From contig RHLJ01000008.1 in assembly GCA_003712055.1 (NCBI GenBank), positions 1-63,099 on the forward strand: a stretch of 63,099 nucleotides of DNA, in the 5' to 3' direction. Shown here piece after piece: positions 45,727 through 53,490 of the stretch (position 1 is the stretch's first letter; every line of letters begins with the position of its first letter). The notes beneath the pieces were generated by a model. That model made no database searches. It was not told the origin of the DNA and saw nothing but the letters and a program-made list of their open reading frames with translations. Made by a program: the position numbers and the translations under genes. The stretch comes from Balneola sp. GTDB lineage: Bacteria; Bacteroidota; Rhodothermia; Balneolales; Balneolaceae.

Positions 45727-48159
45727 TTATTCGTCTTTTAGAGTATGAGCCGGGTTTAACAGTGCAGATCTAATGGCTTGAAAGCTGATAGTAAAGAGGG
45801 CAATAGCTAAAGCAATTCCTCCACCAACCAAAAATATCCATACACTAATAGGTTTATAATAGGCGAAGCTTTCCAGCCATTTATTCATGCCGAAATAAGC
45901 AATGGGTGAAGCTAATAGGAAGGCGATAAGAACGAGTTTTGTGAAATTCGTAGACAGCAAATACACAATTTGAGAAACAGAAGCGCCTAATACTTTTCGG
46001 ATACCGATTTCCTTTACGCGTTGCTGAATGGTAAATGAAGCTAATCCAAAAAGTCCTAAAGCAGCTATTATGATGGCTAGCAAAGCGAAATAGCTAAATA
46101 CTTTTCCAAGGCGTTCTTCTCCTTCATATTGCCCGGCAAAATTATCTTCAATCAGATAATAATCGAATGGAAAGTTAGGACGGTAGTTGGCCCAGGTATT
46201 TTCGAGGTAAGCAATAGTTTCCTGCTCATAAGCTTCATTATACTTAACCGCAATAGTATTATTCCTTCCGCTCGATATCACAAATACGATTGGAGCGATA
46301 TCCTGATGAAGAGATTCAAAATGAAAATCGTTTACAACACCTGTAATAAAGCCCTGACGTCCACCATAATTGAATTGTTTCCCTATTGCGTCTTCTGAAG
46401 AACTATATCCTAATCGGTTTATAGACGATTCGTTAAGTATGAATGCTTCTGATGAATCACTGGCCAGATTGATGTCAAAATTTCTACCAGCAACTATTTC
46501 CAGTCCAAATAAATCAAGGAAGTTATGACTGATATGGATATCAGCAATTCTAAAGTTTACAGTAACAAGTTCTCCGTCTATTTCGGCTGATGCGCCCTGG
46601 GAATCGAGTAAGCGTCCGGATGGAACTCTGCTTTGCATTGATACATCGAGTATCCCCGGTTGTTGAAGCAATCGGTTTCTTATATCTGCATAATTCATCT
46701 CTATTTCAGGGCTAACCGGTACTACCGCAATGTTATCCTTATTGAAACCAAGCTCCTTTTCCTGGATGTAATCCAATTGATTGTAGACAACCCCCATGCT
46801 GGCAATTAAAGAAATTGAGATGGTGAATTGGAGAACTACTAATCCCGAACGAAACCATTTATGCTTTCCTCCTGATTTGAACGATCCTTTTAATACTACC
46901 GCAGGTTGGAAAGAAGAGAGGAACAGGGCAGGATAACTGCCAGCTACCAGGCCAATAAAAACGACAATACTCAGAAGTCCCAAAGTCCAACGCATATCAG
47001 AGAAATAATTCAGAACCAGCTCCTTTTCCACAAAATTATTGAAGTAGGGGATCAGGACTTCTATGAATATGATGCCAAGAACTAAAGCCATAAAGGCTAG
47101 AAGGAATGATTCGCCCATAAATTGACGAACCAACGAGGTACGTTCAGCTCCCATTACTTTTCTAAGTCCTACTTCATTTGCTCTTCTCGCAGATCGGGCA
47201 GTCGATAGGTTCATGAAATTGATGCACGCGATCAATAGGATAAAAATAGCTACCGCAGTATAGATATATACATACTCTATGTTTCCATTTGCTTCAATTT
47301 CAGAATCAAGATGAGAGTGAAGATGTATGTCGGTAACATTCATCAAATGGAGCTTCATAAAGTCTGATGCCTGAATCCCGTCATCAAATTGATCAGGAGG
47401 AAAAGCCTTGTTCATGATGGCAGGAAATTTGGCTTCCAGTTCTTCTGGATTGGTTTGTTCAGACAATAAGAGATAGGTTGAGAAATTATTACTTCCAAAG
47501 TTTTGCATCATCTGTTCATAGCCACCATAGAATTGAACAACTGGTTCCATAGAGGCTAGGAAATCAAATTTGAAGTGCGAGTTTTCAGGCACATCCTCAA
47601 TTACTCCATTAACCTGGAAAACCATTTCAGTACCTTGACTGGAGAAATCAAGCGCTTTACCTATTGGATCTTCATCGCCAAAATAAACTTCCGCCATACT
47701 TTGGGTTATCACTAACCCATCTGGTGAAGTCAAAGCAGTAGCAGGATTTCCTTTTACCATATTCCAGGAGAAGACTTCAAAAACATCATGATCAGCAAAA
47801 AAGAATCTATCCTGAACAAGGTTCTTATTTTGGTAGCTGATAAGTGGAGAAACATCAAAGAAGCGTACCGCATTAAGTACGTCATCCGGATACTCTTCTT
47901 TTATCATTTCTGCAAAGGGAGGAGCAACATGTCCAAGATGAAGACTTGTTTCTCCGTCTCGATTTTGCCACTCACGCGATACCCGGTAAATACGATCCGA
48001 GTCGTCATGATATTTATCATAACTCAATTCATCTGTAATGAACAGAAGAATGAGGATGAAGGCTGTGATTCCGAGAGCCAGTCCAAAAATATTTATGAAC
48101 GAATATCCCGGGTTTTTAATCAGATTTCGAATCGCAATTTTAAAGTAATTTTTGAGCAT
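45727..48159 (-). CDS. FtsX/MacB-type ABC permease J
   Basis: 810 residues. Coupling motifs NEVGLRKVMGA (~327) and KEIGIRKVLGA (~714); the C-terminal tag is NPAHTLKDE rather than NPVxSLKxE, and the helix before it reads FAYYKPISVWIFLVGGG. Lies 27 bp after ATPase 1, the first permease translated in unit I and probably the ancestral partner of ATPase 1 and the adaptor by position (inference). Confidence 0.92.
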   Translation of the reverse strand: MLKNYFKIAIRNLIKNPGYSFINIFGLALGITAFILILLFITDELSYDKYHDDSDRIYRVSREWQNRDGETSLHLGHVAPPFAEMIKEEYPDDVLNAVRFFDVSPLISYQNKNLVQDRFFFADHDVFEVFSWNMVKGNPATALTSPDGLVITQSMAEVYFGDEDPIGKALDFSSQGTEMVFQVNGVIEDVPENSHFKFDFLASMEPVVQFYGGYEQMMQNFGSNNFSTYLLLSEQTNPEELEAKFPAIMNKAFPPDQFDDGIQASDFMKLHLMNVTDIHLHSHLDSEIEANGNIEYVYIYTAVAIFILLIACINFMNLSTARSARRANEVGLRKVMGAERTSLVRQFMGESFLLAFMALVLGIIFIEVLIPYFNNFVEKELVLNYFSDMRWTLGLLSIVVFIGLVAGSYPALFLSSFQPAVVLKGSFKSGGKHKWFRSGLVVLQFTISISLIASMGVVYNQLDYIQEKELGFNKDNIAVVPVSPEIEMNYADIRNRLLQQPGILDVSMQSRVPSGRLLDSQGASAEIDGELVTVNFRIADIHISHNFLDLFGLEIVAGRNFDINLASDSSEAFILNESSINRLGYSSSEDAIGKQFNYGGRQGFITGVVNDFHFESLHQDIAPIVFVISSGRNNTIAVKYNEAYEQETIAYLENTWANYRPNFPFDYYLIEDNFAGQYEGEERLGKVFSYFALLAIIIAALGLFGLASFTIQQRVKEIGIRKVLGASVSQIVYLLSTNFTKLVLIAFLLASPIAYFGMNKWLESFAYYKPISVWIFLVGGGIALAIALFTISFQAIRSALLNPAHTLKDE

Positions 48160-48186
48160 GGCAGCAGAATCCTGGGTTAGTGTTTG

Positions 48187-48876
48187 TTACACATGAAAGC
48201 CTTCTTTCATGTTTTCTGTCACTACATGTCCATCGAAGAGGTGGATAATTCTGGTCGCAAAATCGGCGTCATGAGGAGAGTGAGTTACCATTACAATAGT
48301 AGTACCTGCTTCATTTAACTCTTCAAGAAGTTTCATCACTTCGTTGCCATGGTCCGAATCGAGGTTACCGGTAGGCTCATCGGCAAGAATAAGCTTGGCA
48401 TTAGCAACTACAGCCCGCGCAATAGCAACTCGCTGCTGTTGACCACCAGAAAGCTGTTGCGGAAAGTGATTTCTCCTGTGCATCATATTCATTCGCTCAA
48501 GAGCAGCTTCTGCTTTTTCTTTTCTTTCATTGGAATTCATGCCCAAATACAATAGGGGTAGCTCAACATTTTCAAATACTGTTAACTCATCAATCAAGTT
48601 GAAGCTTTGGAATACAAAACCGATGTTCCCTTTTCTGAGTTGAGCTCTTTCTCTTTCGCTGTAAGCAGAAACCTCATGTCCCAAAAAGTGATATTCACCT
48701 TCACTTGGGTTATCAAGAAGTCCCATGATATTCAAGAGGGTAGATTTACCACATCCCGAAGGTCCCATTATGGCTACGAATTCACCTTCCTTGATTTCAA
48801 CATTCACATTATTAAGAGCGGTAGTTTCCACATCTTCTGTTATGTATAGTTTTTTTAGATTTTTGGCCTGTATCAT
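48187..48876 (-). CDS. ABC transporter ATP-binding protein 1 (MacB/LolD type)
   Basis: 229 residues with canonical motifs: Walker [11 protein letters not shown]-loop [12 protein letters not shown], signature [15 protein letters not shown], Walker [16 protein letters not shown]-loop VTHSPHDAD. Energises FtsX/MacB-type permeases from the cytoplasm. The consensus signature and its position next to the adaptor make it the likely main motor for the array. Separated from the adaptor by a 214-bp gap mostly filled by the heptamer tract, the only large gap inside unit I. Confidence 0.95.
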   Translation of the reverse strand: MIQAKNLKKLYITEDVETTALNNVNVEIKEGEFVAIMGPSGCGKSTLLNIMGLLDNPSEGEYHFLGHEVSAYSERERAQLRKGNIGFVFQSFNLIDELTVFENVELPLLYLGMNSNERKEKAEAALERMNMMHRRNHFPQQLSGGQQQRVAIARAVVANAKLILADEPTGNLDSDHGNEVMKLLEELNEAGTTIVMVTHSPHDADFATRIIHLFDGHVVTENMKEGFHV

Positions 48877-48933
48877 TTTGAATCGGTTTGGTTGTTAATT
48901 TTTTTTGTATGAATTAGTTCGGATATAGTATCG

Positions 48934-49087
48934 TCAATGTTCAATGTTCAATGTTCAATGTTCAATGTTCAATGTTCAATGTTCAATGTTCAATGTTCAA
49001 TGTTCAATGTTCAATGTTCAATGTTCAATGTTCAATGTTCAATGTTCAATGTTCAATGTTCAATGTTCAATGTTCAATGTTCAATGT
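48934..49087. repeat. Heptamer tandem repeat, 22 copies of TCAATGT
   Basis: Perfect 7-bp array (unit TCAATGT on the plus strand, ACATTGA on the minus) from 48934 to 49087, starting 3 bp from the adaptor stop codon and ending 57 bp before the ATPase 1 start codon as transcribed. It is the reverse complement of the tract at 1-126. It lies inside the predicted unit I transcript. It is open in all plus-strand frames as a (MFNVQCS)n-like reading, which I regard as a by-product of a unit length not divisible by three and lacking stops in that direction. Confidence 0.97.
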
Positions 49088-49090
49088 TCA

Positions 49091-50347
49091 TCATTGCAAA
49101 TTGAGAACCTCGTTATCTCCAAAAGTGTCGTAACTCGAGATAATTACTTTGTCTCCGGGGCTTAATCCAGAAATGACTTCGAAGTAATCAGGGTTTTGCT
49201 GTCCCAACCTGATATTAGTTCGCACTGCTTGCTGTTCGTCTTCATCCAGTTTATACACCCAGCTTCCTCCCGAAGAGTTGAAGAAACCTCCTCGTTCTAA
49301 TAACACTGCAGTAGAAGTGTCTCCAAGTTCTAATCTAATCCGTACTCTTTGTCCTCTTCTTATCCTGGATGGGGTCTCGCCCTGGAATTCCATATCCACC
49401 TGAAATTGCCCATTGGCAATAACAGGATACACTTTTGTAATAGCCAGGTCGTAAGACTCGCCTGCAAAATCAAAGGATCCTCTAAGTCCTGTAGTAATTC
49501 TGGAAAGGTGAAATTCATCGACACCAACCCTTACTTTAAAGTTATCCAGCATATCTACCTGACCGATTCGCTCACTTCTATTTATAGATTGTCCTTGTTG
49601 TAACTCAATCGTGGTAAGTTGACCATCTATAGGAGCGGTGATTATTAAATTGTCTAAAATTTCTTGTACTGCATTTAGACTTCTCCACATCCTTTGTTCA
49701 GATTCATCCAGTTGTCGAAGTTGACTAATAGTTTGAAGGGAATCTTTTAAAAATGACTCATAGGTGAGCTCATATCTTTTTTCTTCGTATTTAAAATTCT
49801 CCTTAGTCTCTTCATATTCTTCTCTCGAGATCAGATTTTCATTGAAAAGCCTTTGTTGACGTTCGTAACGAGGACGTAGAACATCCAGCTGATACTCAGC
49901 ATTGGCTAGCTGTTCCTTGATTCGTAGACTATTTTGCTCAAGGTTAAGCCGTGAATTCCTCACATTGTTAATCTGATCATATAACCCGGCCTCTTGCTGC
50001 AAAACCTGTAGCTGGAGATTTGAATTCGATAGAACAACGATTGTATCTCCTGGTTGAACATTAGTACCCGTTTCCAGGACTACCCTTTGAACAGTACCAC
50101 CTTCAATGGCATCCAGAAAAATAGTATTGATTGGCTGGATGTTTCCGGTTACTTGGATGAACTCCTGAAAAGAGTCTTCCGCGATCGTAGTGATTGTAAG
50201 TTTTTCTCTGTCCACATTTAAGGTTGATCTGAAATCAGCGAACCAAAAACTATAAACAAAGAAAGCTATTACTACTACACCAAGTACCAGACCAATTATT
50301 CGATTGGTTGTCCAGGTTTTCTTTTTGATTTTTCTATCCATTCCCAT
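49091..50347 (-). CDS. MacA/HlyD-type periplasmic adaptor protein
   Basis: 418 residues. N-terminal membrane anchor (~17-36, IIGLVLGVVVIAFFVYSFWF), first half of the lipoyl/barrel-sandwich domain ~70-105, an alpha-helical coiled-coil hairpin ~108-225 rich in Leu/Gln/Glu, second lipoyl half with APIDGQLTTIELQQGQ (~240-255), then beta-barrel and membrane-proximal domains. Such adaptors link inner-membrane MacB-type permeases to a TolC-like outer-membrane channel; no TolC gene is in the window. First gene of unit I, 48 bp after the -12 element, and the only adaptor for ten permeases. Stop codon abuts the heptamer tract. Confidence 0.93.
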   Translation of the reverse strand: MGMDRKIKKKTWTTNRIIGLVLGVVVIAFFVYSFWFADFRSTLNVDREKLTITTIAEDSFQEFIQVTGNIQPINTIFLDAIEGGTVQRVVLETGTNVQPGDTIVVLSNSNLQLQVLQQEAGLYDQINNVRNSRLNLEQNSLRIKEQLANAEYQLDVLRPRYERQQRLFNENLISREEYEETKENFKYEEKRYELTYESFLKDSLQTISQLRQLDESEQRMWRSLNAVQEILDNLIITAPIDGQLTTIELQQGQSINRSERIGQVDMLDNFKVRVGVDEFHLSRITTGLRGSFDFAGESYDLAITKVYPVIANGQFQVDMEFQGETPSRIRRGQRVRIRLELGDTSTAVLLERGGFFNSSGGSWVYKLDEDEQQAVRTNIRLGQQNPDYFEVISGLSPGDKVIISSYDTFGDNEVLNLQ

Positions 50348-50395
50348 GATAAAATTGTAAACCGTTTGGTTTTAATATTTTCTTTATCGGCTTAA

Positions 50396-50501
50396 TTCAA
50401 CTACTGTGCCAAATGTAACCTACCATCATTAATGGGCATTAAAGGCCATATAGTGGTTTTTGATTGTACATTTTGATACACTTGGTGTCCGATTTCGAAC
50501 A
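50396..50501 (-). promoter_or_regulatory. Sigma54 promoter with twin upstream activator sites, unit I
   Basis: Minus strand TGGCACAGTAGTTGAA (50396-50411): perfect -24 box, N5, TTGA at -12. Activator sites TGTACATTTTGATACA (50465-50480) and TGTCCGATTTCGAACA (50486-50501) start 21 bp apart, the first 54 bp from the end of the -24 box. The sites also lie 125 bp before the divergent response-regulator gene, so autoregulation is possible, although I see no -24/-12 element facing that gene. Confidence 0.88.
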
Positions 50502-50625
50502 CCTCAGATTGACCAAAAGCTGGTTTAAAAAGAATTGAGGAAGATCAGGGTTCTAAAATCAAATTAGGTATAGTCTTTGTATTTCTGGAGGCGAAGTTCA
50601 AAGATCAAAAAGAAAACCAAAGAAC

Positions 50626-52002
50626 ATGGATGTAAAACAGGGCCGAATATTAGTTGTCGATGATGATACAGATGTACTTCAGGCAGCCAGGCTTTTTTTG
50701 AAACAACACGTAGCCTTGGTAGAGACTGAAAAGGATCCGAAATCGATACCAACCCTTCTCAAAAATGGTAGCTATGATCTAATCCTCCTGGACATGAATT
50801 TTACAGAAGACGTTAGCAGTGGAGAGGAAGGGTTTTACTGGCTCAATAAGATTCTTGAAATCGATTCTTCGATTGCTGTAATCCTGATCACTGCTTATGG
50901 TGATGTTGATAAAGCAGTTCGAGCGGTAAAGAACGGAGCAACTGATTTTGTTCTTAAACCCTGGCAAAATGAAAAACTGCTTACAACGGTTTCATCTGCA
51001 TTGAAACTTACTTCCAGTCTTAGGCAAGTGGTAGCGCTTAAGGAACAACAAAAACAACTCAGCAGTGATATTGATACACATTACAGAGATATCATAGGTC
51101 GCAGTCCAGCAATGATGGAAGTTTTTCAGACCATAGAAAAAGTTGCTTCAACAGATGCAAATGTGCTCATACTCGGTGAAAATGGAACGGGAAAAGAAAT
51201 GATAGCCCGAGCTCTCCATAGACGGTCTCAAAGAAAGGAGAATGTATTTATTAATGTAGATATGGGAGCTATATCTGAAAATCTTTTCGAAAGTGAACTA
51301 TTTGGATATGTTAAAGGAGCCTTTACCGATGCAAAAGAAGATCGGGCAGGGAGATTTGAAGTAGCTAATGGCGGGACACTTTTTTTGGATGAGATAGGTA
51401 ATCTTCCTCTTGCGTTGCAAGCCAAATTACTTACTGTGTTACAAAGTCGAAGAGTAAATCGGGTTGGCGCAGTTACATCAAAGCCTATAAATATTCGCTT
51501 GGTGTGTGCCACTAATCAGTCGGTGAATGATATGGTTTCCAAAGGGGAGTTTCGTCAGGACTTACTTTTTAGGATTAATACTATCGAGATTCATCTTCCT
51601 CCTCTGAGAGAAAGAAAAGAAGACGTCGAACTGCTTCTTAATCACTTTACAAAGTTGTACTCGAGCAAGTACAAAAAGAAAACGAAACTCATTGACAAGG
51701 CTACGCTCGCAAAGTTATCCAGCTATTCATGGCCGGGTAATGTACGAGAGCTTCAACACGCGGTTGAACGTGCGGTAATTATGGCTGAATCTGATGTACT
51801 GCTTCCATCAGACTTCCTATTGAATGATGTACAGGAAGAAACTGAACAGGTTCAAATTGAGGACTATAATCTTGAGGAAGTAGAAAAAATGGTACTCCGG
51901 AAGGCCTTAAGAAAGCACGAAGGTAATATTTCAAAAGCAGCTGAGGAATTGGGTTTAACCCGAGCTTCCCTATATAGAAGGTTAGAGAAATATGGCCTTT
52001 AA
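50626..52002 (+). CDS. NtrC-family sigma54-dependent response regulator
   Basis: 458 residues: receiver domain (1-~125, phospho-acceptor D56 in LILLDMN), AAA+ domain (~155-390; Walker A GENGTGKE 184-191, sigma54-contact loop GAFTDA 231-236, Walker B GGTLFLDEIGN), Fis-type helix-turn-helix (~415-458, NISKAAEELGLTRASLYRRLEKYGL region). The loop reads GAFTDA rather than GAFTGA, a variant I believe occurs in this phylum. It should bind palindromic sites and drive sigma54 promoters by ATP hydrolysis. Four such promoters are found in the divergent array, beginning 125 bp away. Cotranscribed with the kinase gene 15 bp downstream. Confidence 0.95.
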   Translation: MDVKQGRILVVDDDTDVLQAARLFLKQHVALVETEKDPKSIPTLLKNGSYDLILLDMNFTEDVSSGEEGFYWLNKILEIDSSIAVILITAYGDVDKAVRAVKNGATDFVLKPWQNEKLLTTVSSALKLTSSLRQVVALKEQQKQLSSDIDTHYRDIIGRSPAMMEVFQTIEKVASTDANVLILGENGTGKEMIARALHRRSQRKENVFINVDMGAISENLFESELFGYVKGAFTDAKEDRAGRFEVANGGTLFLDEIGNLPLALQAKLLTVLQSRRVNRVGAVTSKPINIRLVCATNQSVNDMVSKGEFRQDLLFRINTIEIHLPPLRERKEDVELLLNHFTKLYSSKYKKKTKLIDKATLAKLSSYSWPGNVRELQHAVERAVIMAESDVLLPSDFLLNDVQEETEQVQIEDYNLEEVEKMVLRKALRKHEGNISKAAEELGLTRASLYRRLEKYGL

Positions 52003-52017
52003 CCGGAGTATGAAAAC

Positions 52018-53385
52018 ATGATAGGCCGATTCAGGATAGGTGTTATTTTAAGAGTGCTCTTTCTCTTTGTAATGATGGGAGTATTTAGTGTACTCATATT
52101 CAGTACCGAGTATTATATAAGTAGTTCACTGATAGGGTTAATTGTCATTTTCCAGGTGTTTAATCTTGTCCGGTTTGTTGAGACAACTAATAAACAATTA
52201 CATCGTTTTTTTGAAGCCATCAGCTATAATGATTTTTCTCAGACTTTTACTAATCAGGAAAAGAATAATTCCTTTGCACAGCTAAATGATGCTTTTAATA
52301 CCATCATTGAAAAGTTTAAAAACGAAAGAGCAAAAGGAGAAGAAAGTTTCAGGTATCTACAAACGGTTGTACAACATATTGGAATTGGCTTATTCTCTTA
52401 TAATCAAAAAGGCGAGATAGAGCTTTTTAATACGGCAGCTAAACGGTTATTGGATACCTCTATATTCAGGAATATTGAACAGCTTAGAACGATTAATGAG
52501 GGATTATACAATACTATAACTGGGTTGAAGAGCGGATCCAGAACCTTACAAAACTGTAAGATTGGTGCCGATAAGCTTCAATTAGCTATTTACGCTACCG
52601 AGTTTAGGATGAAAGGAGATAACTACAAATTAATCTCTCTTCAAAATATTTCATCGGAACTAGATGAAAAAGAAATGGAGGCCTGGCAAAACCTGACCCA
52701 GGTATTGGCGCATGAAATCATGAATTCTATTACTCCAATAGCATCTCTTTCAGATACTGTTAACTCAATGTTGATGGGGGATGTATTTGGCTCTGAAGAT
52801 CCTGAACCCATACCACCAGAAACACTTCGGGATGTAAAAGATGCATTAGGCACTATAAATAAGAGAAGCCTTGGGCTAATGAGATTTGTGAACTCCTATC
52901 GGAATATCACCCAAATACCAACTCCCATTTTTGAAGTGCTTCTGGTTAAGGATATTCTTAATCGAGTACGTAACCTGATGAAGGGTGAAGCCGCTAAGCG
53001 AAGGGTAACCGTTGAAATTGAAGTTGAACCTGAAACCCTAGAAATAACAGCTGATTCCCAGCTCATAGATCAGGCACTTATTAACATTGTAAAAAATGCA
53101 TTTAAGGCACTTTCGGAAAGGTCTAACCCAAAGATCATTCTTCGCGGAAAGATAGATAGTTCAGGGAAGATTGTAATTGAGATTGAGGATAATGGACCAG
53201 GAATAAAAGACTCGGTTAAGGAGAAGATTTTCGTTCCCTTTTATACTACCAGCAAGTCTAATACAGAAAATGGTGGCTCAGGGATTGGCTTGAGTTTATC
53301 CCGTCAAATAATGAGAATGCACCGTGGAACTTTAAATGTTACAGAAAGCAGGGAAGGGTGTACTATATTTTCCTTAAGATTTTAG
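52018..53385 (+). CDS. NtrY-like sensor histidine kinase
   Basis: 455 residues: two N-terminal transmembrane segments (~9-28 and ~35-52) with almost no periplasmic loop, a HAMP/linker region, a PAS domain (~115-215), H-box LAHEIMNSITP with H232, N-box NIVKNAFKAL, G-boxes DNGPGI and GGSGIGLSL. With so little periplasmic sequence, the signal is probably intramembrane or cytoplasmic. It is the evident partner of the response regulator 15 bp upstream and so should control the permease array. Confidence 0.93.
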   Translation: MIGRFRIGVILRVLFLFVMMGVFSVLIFSTEYYISSSLIGLIVIFQVFNLVRFVETTNKQLHRFFEAISYNDFSQTFTNQEKNNSFAQLNDAFNTIIEKFKNERAKGEESFRYLQTVVQHIGIGLFSYNQKGEIELFNTAAKRLLDTSIFRNIEQLRTINEGLYNTITGLKSGSRTLQNCKIGADKLQLAIYATEFRMKGDNYKLISLQNISSELDEKEMEAWQNLTQVLAHEIMNSITPIASLSDTVNSMLMGDVFGSEDPEPIPPETLRDVKDALGTINKRSLGLMRFVNSYRNITQIPTPIFEVLLVKDILNRVRNLMKGEAAKRRVTVEIEVEPETLEITADSQLIDQALINIVKNAFKALSERSNPKIILRGKIDSSGKIVIEIEDNGPGIKDSVKEKIFVPFYTTSKSNTENGGSGIGLSLSRQIMRMHRGTLNVTESREGCTIFSLRF

Positions 53386-53490
53386 GATTGTGCATGATAA
53401 AATCCTACGTTAATAATTTTGTAAAACCAGTAACAATAGACTGCTGTCATCGTAGGGCATCGAGTTTGAATTCAATACAAAAATCGCATA

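Noticed and set aside
48934-49087. TGTTCAA units as additional binding sites of the response regulator
   Set aside because: They share TGTTC with the activator sites but lack the CG-N4-CG core and the inverted half, and no promoter lies at the fixed distance.
48944-49165. Open frames reading (MFNVQCS)n across the heptamer tract
   Set aside because: A 7-bp unit with no stop in this direction gives an endless frame in every register. It runs into the adaptor gene on the other strand, has no ribosome site or homologue, and is a by-product of the repeat.
50502-50625. A sigma54 promoter facing the response-regulator gene
   Set aside because: TGGTTT and TTGAG occur but their spacing is 8 bp, not 5, and no other GG-N10-GC fits. 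Autoregulation is left open.
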